A stretch of 35,863 bases of DNA from Bacillota bacterium (GTDB taxonomy: Bacteria > Bacillota_I > Bacilli_A > Izemoplasmatales > Hujiaoplasmataceae). The notes under the pieces are model-generated. The model was not told where the DNA came from. It made no database searches and worked only from the letters and a program-made list of their open reading frames with translations. The stretch lies in NCBI GenBank assembly GCA_003245625.1, contig QKCT01000048.1, positions 1-35,863 on the forward strand, written 5' to 3'. This document shows, piece after piece, positions 1 through 9,081 of the stretch. Numbering within the stretch: the first letter of the stretch is position 1; each line of letters starts with the position of its first letter. Both the position numbers and the translations under genes were made by a program.

Positions 1-2061
1 ATTTCGAAAGATTTATCCGATAATGTCGAAAAACGTATTGGAAAATTTATTCTGAATGTATATGACAAGTTGTATGATATTATCCATTATCCAAAGAATC
101 GAACAGTTTATCTGTTTGAAGTAACAGATCGCGAAATGATGAAAGATAAATATATCAAATACACCGATGCAATTGGCGTTTTGAAGTTGGATAATTTTGC
201 AGACGCAACAGAAGAATTGGATTATCAAGATAAAGCAAATATCCAAGGACTCTTACTAGGGGCGATTGATAACTGGTGTAGTAGGAATGAAATTTATTTT
301 AACAATATTAGACCAGAAAAAACAGTTCTGTTCTTAAACAAATACCAATTGGATAAATTGATGAAGGAACAATTCGATATCCTAAATACGGTATCGGATA
401 TTTCGAAAAACAATGAGATTCAAATTACCTTATCAATCGGGATTGCGTGTTTTGAAGGAAGCGCGAAATCCTTGGGCGATGCTGCTGAAGAAGCATTGGC
501 TTTGGCCGAAAGCCGTGGAGGAGACCAAGCAGTTGTCAATTTAAAAAACCAACCATTGAAATTTTATGGCGGAAAAACCAATACCGCTGAAAAGAGAAGT
601 AGAATTACAGCCAAAGTGAATTCTAGAGCTCTTGAAGACTTCATCGAAAACTCAAAAGATGTCTATATCATGCCACACATTGCTACCGATGTGGATGCGT
701 TAGGTTCTGCAATCGGAGTTTTAGAAATGGTGTTAGCCAAAAAGAAAACCGGAAAAATCATATTAGACTTTGACAACATTGACCAAACTTGTCAAAAGGT
801 TATTGATATGTTGAATCAAGAATATATCAAGCTTTTGGAATATCTAATTGATCCAGATGATGCGTTGGAGTTGATTTCACAAGATTCTCTATTGATCATT
901 GTCGACCATCATTCCACCGTCCAATCGATTGAGCCGAAACTGACTGAAAAAACAAAGCATATCATCGTGATTGACCACCACAGAAGAATTGATAATGTAT
1001 TGTCAGATGTTTTAATGAATTATGTTGAACCATATGCATCTAGCTCAGTCGAACTGGTCACAGAATTAATCGATTTATTTGATGAAAAAGTCAATCTTGA
1101 TGCGTTTGAAGCAACCATTATGCTTGCGGGTATGATTATCGATACCAACAATTTTTCTTATCGTACTGGAATCCGCACCTTTGAAGCCGCAGCCAGATTA
1201 AGACGTTTCGGAGCAAATCCATTTAAAGCAAGACTGATGTTGAGAGAATCGCTAGATGACATACGTACAAAAACCAATTTAATTAATCAAGCGAGAATTA
1301 TCTCGAATCATTTTGCTGTAGCCACTTTACCAGAAGACGAAGTTACGGATCGAGTACAATTAGCAATAACAGCAGATGAGTTACTGAAAATCGACAATAT
1401 CGTTGCTGCATTCTCGATTGGAAATATCGATCAAAATACAATTGGGATATCTGCAAGGTCCGTTGATAAATTTAATGTATCCGTCGTTATGGAAGATTTT
1501 GGCGGTGGTGGACACTTAAATAATGCCGCTGCACAAGTCAAAGATTCCACGATTTTGGATATTGCAACCAGAATAGAAGAAATAATCCAGGAAACATACA
1601 AGGAGGAAACCAGTATGAAAGTAATTTTAATCAAAGATATCCGCGGTAAAGGTAAAAAAGGTGATATAATTGATGTAGCTACTGGTTACGGAAATTATTT
1701 ATTAACTTCCAAGAGTGCAATTGCTGCGAATACAGCGAATATTAAGGCGTTAGAAGCGGAAAAAGAAAAAGAAGTTGTGGAAGCAAAAAAAGAGATAGAA
1801 CAAGCCCAAGAATTAAAGACGAAGATTGAGAAAAGCCCAATTAAACTCTATGTCAAAATTGGAGAGTCGGGAAAATTGTTTGGTTCAATTAATACCAAAC
1901 AAATCGCCGATGAATTGAAGAAAACATACCAGTTAAATGTGGATAAACGTAAAATTGATTTGGATGACAACATTCATTCATTGGGATCATACGATGTCAA
2001 CATTCGTTTACATAAAGATGTTACTGCAGTTATCAATTTACAAGTCTTGGAAGAAGAATAA
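1..2061 (+). CDS. gdpP-rplI: GdpP-type c-di-AMP phosphodiesterase (degenerate GGDEF + DHH/DHHA1) fused in frame to ribosomal protein L9; 5' end lies outside the window
   Basis: Frame is open from base 1 (ISKDLSDNVEKRIGKF...) into the listed ORF at 70. GdpP-like 'SRGGDQAVV', 'ATDVDALGSAIGV', 'IVIDHHRR', 'GGGGHLNNAAAQ'; C-terminus 'MKVILIKDIRGKGKKGDIIDVATGYGNYLL' is the L9 N-terminus. Confidence 0.93.
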   Translation: MSKDLSDNVEKRIGKFILNVYDKLYDIIHYPKNRTVYLFEVTDREMMKDKYIKYTDAIGVLKLDNFADATEELDYQDKANIQGLLLGAIDNWCSRNEIYFNNIRPEKTVLFLNKYQLDKLMKEQFDILNTVSDISKNNEIQITLSIGIACFEGSAKSLGDAAEEALALAESRGGDQAVVNLKNQPLKFYGGKTNTAEKRSRITAKVNSRALEDFIENSKDVYIMPHIATDVDALGSAIGVLEMVLAKKKTGKIILDFDNIDQTCQKVIDMLNQEYIKLLEYLIDPDDALELISQDSLLIIVDHHSTVQSIEPKLTEKTKHIIVIDHHRRIDNVLSDVLMNYVEPYASSSVELVTELIDLFDEKVNLDAFEATIMLAGMIIDTNNFSYRTGIRTFEAAARLRRFGANPFKARLMLRESLDDIRTKTNLINQARIISNHFAVATLPEDEVTDRVQLAITADELLKIDNIVAAFSIGNIDQNTIGISARSVDKFNVSVVMEDFGGGGHLNNAAAQVKDSTILDIATRIEEIIQETYKEETSMKVILIKDIRGKGKKGDIIDVATGYGNYLLTSKSAIAANTANIKALEAEKEKEVVEAKKEIEQAQELKTKIEKSPIKLYVKIGESGKLFGSINTKQIADELKKTYQLNVDKRKIDLDDNIHSLGSYDVNIRLHKDVTAVINLQVLEEE
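1615..2061 (+). CDS. rplI: Possible internally initiated ribosomal protein L9 (148 aa), same frame as gdpP
   Basis: AAGGAGG at 1600-1606, 8 nt before ATG 1615, exactly at the expected L9 start. Confidence 0.65.
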   Translation: MKVILIKDIRGKGKKGDIIDVATGYGNYLLTSKSAIAANTANIKALEAEKEKEVVEAKKEIEQAQELKTKIEKSPIKLYVKIGESGKLFGSINTKQIADELKKTYQLNVDKRKIDLDDNIHSLGSYDVNIRLHKDVTAVINLQVLEEE

Positions 2062-2078
2062 TATTCGGGGGGAAATTC

Positions 2079-3398
2079 ATGGATCAAATACCTGCCAATA
2101 TAGAAGCGGAACAAGCCGTTCTCGGGACTATATTCTTTGAAAATTACATGATGAAAACTATAACCGACAAGTTAATCGAATCGGATTTTTACTATCCGAA
2201 TCACAAGATTATCTTTCGTGTTATGAAAGATCTGTTTTCTCAAGAAATTTCCATAGACTATGTTACTGTTGTCAATCATTTAGAAAGTTTAAGTTTGCTT
2301 TCCAAAGCTGGGGGAGTAGAGTATATTACTCAGTTGGCAAACACGGTCCCTTCAACAAGCAATTTTCAACATTATATTAATATTGTGAAGGACAAGGCTG
2401 TCCTTCGTAAATTGCAAGATACCATCAATCAAATTTTAGAAGAATCAAAATCAGTTAGCAATACTCCAGAATTTATTGATGATGTAGAAAAAAATATCCT
2501 AAGTATTACAAAAGAGCGTCGTGCTTCTGACTTTATTGACGTATCGATTATCGCTCAAAGAACCTTGGAAAGTATTGCCGTTCAAGCTCAAAACACTGGG
2601 GATGTAACCGGTCTTGATACAAAGTATCACGAATTAAATAAAGTGACCTTAGGATTACAACCATCTGACCTCATAATTATCGCTGCCAGACCATCAGTAG
2701 GGAAAACAGCCTTTGCTTTGAACCTTGCTTTGAACGTCAGTAAGTTAAGAGATAGACCAAATATTGCTTTCTTCTCTTTGGAAATGGGTGTTGATCAGTT
2801 GGTTATGCGTTTGTTATCTTGCCAAGCTCAGGTAGATAATACATCCATGAGAAAAGGTAGTTTAAATCCACAAGATTGGGAGAAATTACAGCATGCTGCA
2901 AAAATTTTAGAAGACACCAATATTTACTTCGATGATTCCGGAACTGTTCGAGTTACTGAACTAAGAAGTAAATGTCGAAAATTAAAACAAGAAGACAAAT
3001 TGGACTTAATCATTATTGATTACTTGCAATTACTGAGTGGATCTCCGGAAAATCGAGGAAACCGCGTTCAAGAAGTTTCCGAAATTAGTCGTGTATTAAA
3101 GGAAATGGCTCGGGAATTAAAAGTTCCAGTAATCGCATTAAGTCAGTTATCTCGGAACTTGGAACGTAGAGAGAACAAGCGTCCAATGATGGCCGACCTT
3201 AGAGAGTCCGGTTCGATTGAACAGGATGCCGATATTATTGTGTTCTTGTACAATCCTGGAGATGCAGAGCAAGATGAATCCAAAAAGAATCAAGTGGAAT
3301 TTATCGTTGCAAAAAATCGTTCTGGTATTACATCTAGTTTTGAACTGTTATTTAACAAGAACATGTCAAACTTTAACAATCTCAGAACATCAGAATAA
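2079..3398 (+). CDS. dnaB: Replicative DNA helicase DnaB
   Basis: 'IPANIEAEQAVLG', Walker A 'ARPSVGKTAFALN', 'IIIDYLQLL', 'ALSQLSRNLERR.NKRPMMADLRESGSIEQDAD'. Confidence 0.97.
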   Translation: MDQIPANIEAEQAVLGTIFFENYMMKTITDKLIESDFYYPNHKIIFRVMKDLFSQEISIDYVTVVNHLESLSLLSKAGGVEYITQLANTVPSTSNFQHYINIVKDKAVLRKLQDTINQILEESKSVSNTPEFIDDVEKNILSITKERRASDFIDVSIIAQRTLESIAVQAQNTGDVTGLDTKYHELNKVTLGLQPSDLIIIAARPSVGKTAFALNLALNVSKLRDRPNIAFFSLEMGVDQLVMRLLSCQAQVDNTSMRKGSLNPQDWEKLQHAAKILEDTNIYFDDSGTVRVTELRSKCRKLKQEDKLDLIIIDYLQLLSGSPENRGNRVQEVSEISRVLKEMARELKVPVIALSQLSRNLERRENKRPMMADLRESGSIEQDADIIVFLYNPGDAEQDESKKNQVEFIVAKNRSGITSSFELLFNKNMSNFNNLRTSE

Positions 3399-3446
3399 AC
3401 AAAAACAAGGACATTTGATGTCCTTGATTTATGAGGGTACGTAAAA

Positions 3447-4514
3447 ATGATTACAGACAGACTAGATCAAATTGAAGCGCGCTATGTTGAAATCGGCAAA
3501 TTAATGTCCGATCCCCAAGTGGCCACTGATATTCAAAGAGTAACAAAATTAGCCAAAGAGTATTCTTCCTTGGAAACAACTGTGAAAACATATCGGGAAT
3601 ATAAAGGAATATTATCTCAATTAGAAGACCTAAAAGAGATGGTGAAAGACAATGATCCTGAAATTCGCGAAATGGCAGAAATAGAATTGGATGAAGCTCA
3701 CATTAGAATCCCAAAACTAGAAGAGGAATTGGAATTGTTATTGATACCAAAGGATCCGAATGATGATAAGAACGTTATCGTAGAAATTCGTGGTGCTGCT
3801 GGCGGAGATGAAGCCAATATTTTCGCTGGTGATTTATTTCGAATGTACAATAAATTTGCAGAGACAAAAGGTTGGAAGATTGAAGTCCTTTATGCTGAAT
3901 CAAAAGAAGCGGGAGGATTTAGTCAAATCGAATTCATGGTAAGTGGAGATTCTGTATATTCTCTTTTGAAATACGAATCTGGTGTACACCGTGTACAACG
4001 TGTTCCACAAACGGAATCAAGTGGACGAATTCATACTTCGACTGCGACTGTTGTCGTGCTTCCTGAAGCGGAGGATATCGATTTTGAGTTGAACATGGAA
4101 GAAGTTCGTGTTGATACTTTTAACTCATCTGGACCTGGAGGACAATCCGTCAACACTACAAGGTCCGCCGTTCGAGTGACTCATATCCCAACCAATACAG
4201 TTGCACAATGTCAAGATGGAAAGAGTCAACACGAAAATAAAGCATCCGCTTTACGCATCTTAAAGGCAAGACTTTATGATAAAATCCTCCAAGAGAAGTT
4301 GGAAAAAGAAGGTGCAGAACGAAAATCTAAAATTGGATCTGGAGATCGTTCAGAGAAAGTTCGCACCTATAACTATCCTCAAAATAGAATCACAGATCAT
4401 AGGATTGGATTTACCATTCAACAACTCGATCGAGTTATCGACGGTAGGCTAGATCCAATCATCGAGGCATTGATTACCGAAGAACAAAGACGTAAGTTGG
4501 AAAAATCAGAATAA
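3447..4514 (+). CDS. prfA: Peptide chain release factor 1
   Basis: GGQ motif 'SSGPGGQSVNTTRSAVRVTHIPT'; 'GVHRVQRVPQTESSGRIHTSTATVVVLPE'. Confidence 0.97.
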   Translation: MITDRLDQIEARYVEIGKLMSDPQVATDIQRVTKLAKEYSSLETTVKTYREYKGILSQLEDLKEMVKDNDPEIREMAEIELDEAHIRIPKLEEELELLLIPKDPNDDKNVIVEIRGAAGGDEANIFAGDLFRMYNKFAETKGWKIEVLYAESKEAGGFSQIEFMVSGDSVYSLLKYESGVHRVQRVPQTESSGRIHTSTATVVVLPEAEDIDFELNMEEVRVDTFNSSGPGGQSVNTTRSAVRVTHIPTNTVAQCQDGKSQHENKASALRILKARLYDKILQEKLEKEGAERKSKIGSGDRSEKVRTYNYPQNRITDHRIGFTIQQLDRVIDGRLDPIIEALITEEQRRKLEKSE

Positions 4515-5386
4515 TGACTTTTAAAGCAACGCTCGAAGAAGCGAATAAAATATTACGTCATGCAAATAAAGAAACAAGTGCCGCTAAGTTATTGATGTTG
4601 CACTTTTGTGGCTTGGAGCCAACAGATCTTTATTTGCAGTATGCGAATGAGATGCCACCTTCTAACCGGAAGGCATTTTTGGAAGCAATTCGACTTCATG
4701 TTGAACAAAACATTCCGGTTCAACATATTATGGGGTATGTCTATTTCTATGGTTATAAATTCATTGTCAATGATCAGGTTTTGATTCCTCGTTTTGAAAC
4801 TGAGGAATTGGTAGCCAATGTATTGATGTTATATGATGATTATTTCCGGGATGAAGTTGTTGATTTAGTTGACATTGGTACCGGATCTGGATGTTTAGCA
4901 ATAACACTACAAAAAGAAGAACCAGAGCACATTAAGGCTGTAGCAACAGATATTAGCGAGAGCGCCTTAAAAACTGCGAAAGAAAATGCGCTTGCATTAG
5001 ATGCAACGGTTGAATTCTTGTGTGGAGATATGTTGGAACCATTAGAAAGTAGAAAATTTGATATTCTTGTTTCCAATCCACCGTATATTCCGCAAGAAGA
5101 AGTCGTGGAATCGATCATTTATGACCATGAACCACATGTTGCACTATTTGGTGGTGAAGATGGGCTTCGATTCTATCGCGAAATACTATCAAAAGCAAAT
5201 ACTGTTTTGAAGGAACGATCGATTATAGCTTTTGAGCACGGTTATGATAAAGCTGTAGAACTTCAGAATTTGGCAAAGAAATATTTTCCCTATTCCTTAA
5301 TATATACATTAAAGGATATGCAAGGGAAGGATCGTATGACTTTTGTTATAACTGGTTTCGAAGATGGTAAAGAAAGGATTCGATGA
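4514..5386 (+). CDS. prmC: Release factor glutamine N5-methyltransferase
   Basis: SAM motif 'VDIGTGSGCLAI', 'VSNPPYIP'; start overlaps prfA stop (TAATG). Confidence 0.95.
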   Translation: MTFKATLEEANKILRHANKETSAAKLLMLHFCGLEPTDLYLQYANEMPPSNRKAFLEAIRLHVEQNIPVQHIMGYVYFYGYKFIVNDQVLIPRFETEELVANVLMLYDDYFRDEVVDLVDIGTGSGCLAITLQKEEPEHIKAVATDISESALKTAKENALALDATVEFLCGDMLEPLESRKFDILVSNPPYIPQEEVVESIIYDHEPHVALFGGEDGLRFYREILSKANTVLKERSIIAFEHGYDKAVELQNLAKKYFPYSLIYTLKDMQGKDRMTFVITGFEDGKERIR

Positions 5387-5463
5387 AAACGGATTCTTTT
5401 TTTCTTCCTTAATAATATATATATTATTATCAAAATTACGCTGATTTTTTCAATGAAAAACAG

Positions 5464-5493
5464 TTGACAATTCTTCGAAAACCCTTATATTAT
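5464..5493 (+). promoter_or_regulatory. Promoter for topA
   Basis: TTGACA (5464-5469), 18-nt spacer, TATTAT (5488-5493). Confidence 0.7.
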
Positions 5494-5514
5494 TATAGTG
5501 AAATGAGGGATATC

Positions 5515-7584
5515 ATGAGTAAAAAATTAGTAATCGTGGAGTCACCGGCAAAATCCAAAACGATTGCACAATATCTTGGTGGAGACTATACCGTAGAATC
5601 CTCTGTTGGTCATATACGAGATTTGGCAATTGTTGGAGTAGGTGGACTCGGAGTAGACGTTGAACATGATTTCAAGCCTACTTACGAGGTACTCTCCGAA
5701 AAGAAGAAGGTAATTCATCAATTGAATAAAGCGCTAAAAGAAGCGGATGAACTATACCTCGCAACCGACCCGGATCGAGAGGGAGAAGCGATATCCTGGC
5801 ATTTAAGTGAAACCTTGAATATTAAGAATCAAAAGGTGTATCGAGTCATCTTTAATGAGATTACCCGTGATGCAATTAAGGAATCGTTTGAACATCCAGG
5901 AGAAATCAATCGCGATTTGGTGAACTCTCAAGAAACCAGACGTATCTTGGATCGAATTATCGGCTTTAAACTATCAAAACTGCTGCAAGCTAAAATTAAA
6001 TCAAAATCAGCTGGGAGAGTTCAATCTGCTGCATTACAAATTATCGTTGATCGCGAAGATGAAATCAATGCGTTTCAAATAGAAGAATATTATGAGATTT
6101 TTGCATCGATTGAAGGGATGGATGCAAAACTAGTGAAATACAAAGGTGAGAATCCAATGATTCCATCTCAATTGGATGCAGAAAGTATCATTGCATCCTT
6201 ATCAAAAGATTTCGTAGTAGGCTCCATCACGGTGAAACCATATACTTCTAATCCAAAACCACCATTCATTACTTCTACGTTACAACAGCTTGCATCCAGT
6301 AAATATGGATACAGTCCAACCAGAACAATGAAGATTGCTCAAACACTATACGAAGGAATTGATATCGGTAATGAGACGGTAGGTTTGATTACCTACATGC
6401 GTACCGATTCAACACGTATGTCTTCGTCTTTCGTTACACAAGCAGAACAATATATTAAAGAAGAATACGGTGCGGATTATTATGGTAATTTCCGAAAAAT
6501 GAAACAACAAGGGAATGTCCAAGACGCCCACGAAGCCATTCGTCCTACTAGTATTTACAGGACCCCAAAACTAATGAAGCAATATTTGTCTCCGGCAGAA
6601 TATAAGATCTATCAGTTGATCTTTGCTAGAGCGGTTGCTTCATTGATGAAACCAAAGAAAACAGAAGTCACTTCTTTGATTTTGAACAATAACGAAGCAG
6701 ATTTCAAGATCTCCAGTACAAAAATCCTGTTCGACGGGTTCTTGAAGCTATACAATCAATTTGAAACAGAGGATGAAGAAGCTACTTTGGATCTCTCTAG
6801 ATTCCATGAAGGTGACATTTTCAAAGCCGATGAGGTTACATTTAAGCAATTGTTTACAACACCTCCGGCACGCTATTCTGAATCTACTCTGATTAAGAAG
6901 ATGGAAGATTTAGGAATTGGTCGTCCATCCACCTATGCTCAAACGATTCAAACGATAAAGAATCGCAAATACGTTGAATTGAAGGATCGTAAATTTACTC
7001 CAACAGAACAGGGGATTTTAACGATTCGAAAGTTGGATAAGTATTTCCATGAATTTATCAGTCCAAATTACTCAAGACAAATGGAGGTAATGTTGGATGG
7101 AATCGCTGATGGCAAGGAAGAGCGAACCAAAAACCTAACAGAATTCTATCAGTACTTTATGCCTTTGGTCGCGAATGCAGAGCGAAATATGTCCAAAGTG
7201 AAGCCAAAGGAAACGGGTGAACATTGTCCAAATTGTGGATCCCCAATGGTTCATAAACATGGAAAATATGGCGAATTTGAAGCTTGTTCTAATTTTCCAA
7301 CATGTAAGTATATCAAACCAACTGAGAAAGAAACTAAGAGCGAAGTTTTCGATACGAAAGTACCATGCCCAGAATGTGAAAATGCAACATTAGTGGTTCG
7401 AACCGCAAAAAAAGGCAAAAACCGTGGAAAGAAATTCTTAGCCGCATCGACTTTCCCAAAATGCAAATATATTTCTCCTCTAAAAGTGACAGATGAGTTC
7501 TGCCCTAAGTGTTCCAACGTACTTGTAGAGAATGAGAATAAGGAAATAGTTTGTATCGATCCAACCTGCGGTTTTAAGAAGTGA
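5515..7584 (+). CDS. topA: DNA topoisomerase I
   Basis: 'KKLVIVESPAKSKTI', 'YLATDPDREGEAISWHL', 'TYMRTDSTRMS', C-terminal Zn-ribbon repeats. Start set at ATG 5515; the ORF-track start at 5464 falls on the -35 box. Confidence 0.96.
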   Translation: MSKKLVIVESPAKSKTIAQYLGGDYTVESSVGHIRDLAIVGVGGLGVDVEHDFKPTYEVLSEKKKVIHQLNKALKEADELYLATDPDREGEAISWHLSETLNIKNQKVYRVIFNEITRDAIKESFEHPGEINRDLVNSQETRRILDRIIGFKLSKLLQAKIKSKSAGRVQSAALQIIVDREDEINAFQIEEYYEIFASIEGMDAKLVKYKGENPMIPSQLDAESIIASLSKDFVVGSITVKPYTSNPKPPFITSTLQQLASSKYGYSPTRTMKIAQTLYEGIDIGNETVGLITYMRTDSTRMSSSFVTQAEQYIKEEYGADYYGNFRKMKQQGNVQDAHEAIRPTSIYRTPKLMKQYLSPAEYKIYQLIFARAVASLMKPKKTEVTSLILNNNEADFKISSTKILFDGFLKLYNQFETEDEEATLDLSRFHEGDIFKADEVTFKQLFTTPPARYSESTLIKKMEDLGIGRPSTYAQTIQTIKNRKYVELKDRKFTPTEQGILTIRKLDKYFHEFISPNYSRQMEVMLDGIADGKEERTKNLTEFYQYFMPLVANAERNMSKVKPKETGEHCPNCGSPMVHKHGKYGEFEACSNFPTCKYIKPTEKETKSEVFDTKVPCPECENATLVVRTAKKGKNRGKKFLAASTFPKCKYISPLKVTDEFCPKCSNVLVENENKEIVCIDPTCGFKK

Positions 7585-7603
7585 ACCATCACAAAAACTT
7601 CAA

Positions 7604-7632
7604 TTGACACTTTGGAAATCTTGTGTTATTAT
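7604..7632 (+). promoter_or_regulatory. Promoter of candidate small RNA
   Basis: TTGACA (7604-7609), 17-nt spacer, TATTAT (7627-7632); no ORF follows before the terminator. Confidence 0.8.
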
Positions 7633-7637
7633 GTTAA

Positions 7638-7729
7638 CGCAACGAAAAGTTGCATTTCCCTGAAAGTGTTAATATAACACTTACCCTTCCTGAATTCGCT
7701 TCTTACCCTAGAAGCGAATTTTATTTTCC
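7638..7729 (+). ncRNA. Candidate ~90-nt small RNA with three hairpins and C-rich single-stranded segments
   Basis: Promoter just upstream; hairpins GCAAC-GAAAA-GTTGC (7639-7653), AAGTGTTA-ATA-TAACACTT (7664-7682), AATTCGCTTCT-TACCCT-AGAAGCGAATT (7693-7720) followed by TTATTTT. Confidence 0.75.
7693..7728 (+). terminator. Intrinsic terminator ending the candidate sRNA
   Basis: 11-bp perfect stem, 6-nt loop TACCCT, T-rich tail. Confidence 0.85.
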
Positions 7730-7744
7730 TAAAAGTTTGGAAGG

Positions 7745-7755
7745 TATGATATAAT
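7745..7755 (+). promoter_or_regulatory. Extended -10 promoter for ftsY
   Basis: TATGATATAAT (TGn + TATAAT at 7750-7755); no clear -35. Confidence 0.65.
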
Positions 7756-7783
7756 ACAATAGGTATTTAGGGTGGTGAAATCC

Positions 7784-8758
7784 ATGGGATTATTCCAAAA
7801 ATTCTTTCAAAATAAAGAGCGAAAACAAAAAGCTGAAAAATATAAAATAGGAATGATGAAAACACGTCAGGGTTCCCTCTCTTCCTTAAAAGATATCTTG
7901 ACGAAATCGAAAGCGATTAATGAAGATTTGTTCTCCAAACTAGAGGAAATTTTTATCATGGCTGATATTGGTATAGATACGGTTATTGAATTTATTGAAG
8001 AACTCAAAGATTCCGTTAAAACGTTACAAATCACAGATCCACTTCAACTAGAGAATTTAATTGTTGATAAAATGTTTGAATTATACTTAAAGGACGAAAT
8101 AATCAACACAAACATACGTTATAATCAAAATGGATTAACGATAATCTTGTTTGTTGGAGTGAATGGAACCGGAAAAACTACAACCATCGGGAAAATGGCG
8201 TTTAAAATCAAACAAGAAGGAAAATCCGTCATGTTGGCTGCAGGAGATACATTCAGAGCTGGAGCCATTAATCAATTGAAGGTGTTTGGCGAAAGAGTTG
8301 GAGTTCCAGTTATAGCAAAAGAAGCCGGAAGTGATCCTTCCAGCGTCATATATGATGCGATTCAAATTGCCAAGAAAGACAAAGTGGACGTATTACTTGT
8401 GGATACTGCTGGCCGTCTTCAAAACAAAGTAAATTTGATGAACGAGTTGAATAAGATTAGTCGTATTATCAAAAGAGAAACCAATAATCAACCATATGAA
8501 ACCTATTTAGTTATCGATGCGACTACAGGGCAAAACGGATTATCACAAGCTAAAATCTTTTCCGAGGTAACTGATGTTTCAGGAATTGTATTAACTAAAC
8601 TTGACGGTACTGCAAAAGGCGGAATCGTTTTGGCGATACGAAATAAATTAGGAATCCCAATTTCCTTTGTCGGGTTGGGTGAAAAATTGGAAGATCTCGA
8701 GTATTTTGACATTGAAAATTACATTTATGGTTTATTCGCTGATTTCTTCCAAGGGTAG
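7784..8758 (+). CDS. ftsY: Signal recognition particle receptor FtsY
   Basis: 'GVNGTGKTTTIGKMA', 'DTFRAGAINQLKVF', 'VDTAGRLQNKVNLMNEL', 'LTKLDGTAKGG'. ATG 7784 preferred over GTG 7772. Confidence 0.96.
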   Translation: MGLFQKFFQNKERKQKAEKYKIGMMKTRQGSLSSLKDILTKSKAINEDLFSKLEEIFIMADIGIDTVIEFIEELKDSVKTLQITDPLQLENLIVDKMFELYLKDEIINTNIRYNQNGLTIILFVGVNGTGKTTTIGKMAFKIKQEGKSVMLAAGDTFRAGAINQLKVFGERVGVPVIAKEAGSDPSSVIYDAIQIAKKDKVDVLLVDTAGRLQNKVNLMNELNKISRIIKRETNNQPYETYLVIDATTGQNGLSQAKIFSEVTDVSGIVLTKLDGTAKGGIVLAIRNKLGIPISFVGLGEKLEDLEYFDIENYIYGLFADFFQG

Positions 8759-8766
8759 GTGAAAGA

Positions 8767-9078
8767 ATGGATTTGAAAGAAAAAATTCGTTTGAATTCTC
8801 TCTATGACATTTATGGAGAATTGCTTACAGAAAAACAAAGAGAGTATTTTGAATATTACTATTTAAGTGACTATTCCTTGTCTGAAATTTCAGATATTCT
8901 TTCTGTAAGTAGAAACGCAGTTCACATGCAACTAAAAAATGTAGTGTCACATTTAGAACACTATGAAACGACATTGAAAATACAAAAGAAAAAAGAAATC
9001 GTCAAGGCTTTGATGTATAAGATTGATCAAAGTGCAATTACAATCGATGAAATCAAAAAAGAATTGGAGAAGATGTAA
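8767..9078 (+). CDS. ylxM: YlxM family (UPF0122) helix-turn-helix protein, putative SRP-associated regulator
   Basis: 'LYDIYGELLTEKQREYFEYYYLSDYSLSEISDILSVSRNAVHMQLK'; canonical position upstream of ffh. Confidence 0.92.
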   Translation: MDLKEKIRLNSLYDIYGELLTEKQREYFEYYYLSDYSLSEISDILSVSRNAVHMQLKNVVSHLEHYETTLKIQKKKEIVKALMYKIDQSAITIDEIKKELEKM

Positions 9079-9081
9079 GCT

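Noticed and set aside
1937-2140. Track ORF across the L9/dnaB junction
   Set aside because: Out-of-frame overlap with two well-supported genes and no family similarity.
5380-5406. Possible terminator after prmC (GGATTC ... GGATTC then T-run)
   Set aside because: The GGATTC copies are direct, not inverted, so no stable stem forms.
5411-5428. Perfect A/T palindrome AATAATATATATATTATT between prmC and topA
   Set aside because: Simple A/T sequence in a low-GC intergenic region; likely compositional, no T-run or known motif.
7470-7584. Degenerate middle zinc ribbon of TopA (one expected Cys is replaced, 'AASTFPKCKY')
   Set aside because: Loss of Cys in TopA C-terminal ribbons is common and does not imply a new activity.
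7638-7729. 4.5S/SRP RNA (ffs), suggested by position next to ftsY and ffh
   Set aside because: No long single hairpin and no conserved GGAA/AGCAG-type helix 8 motif; structure is three short independent stems.
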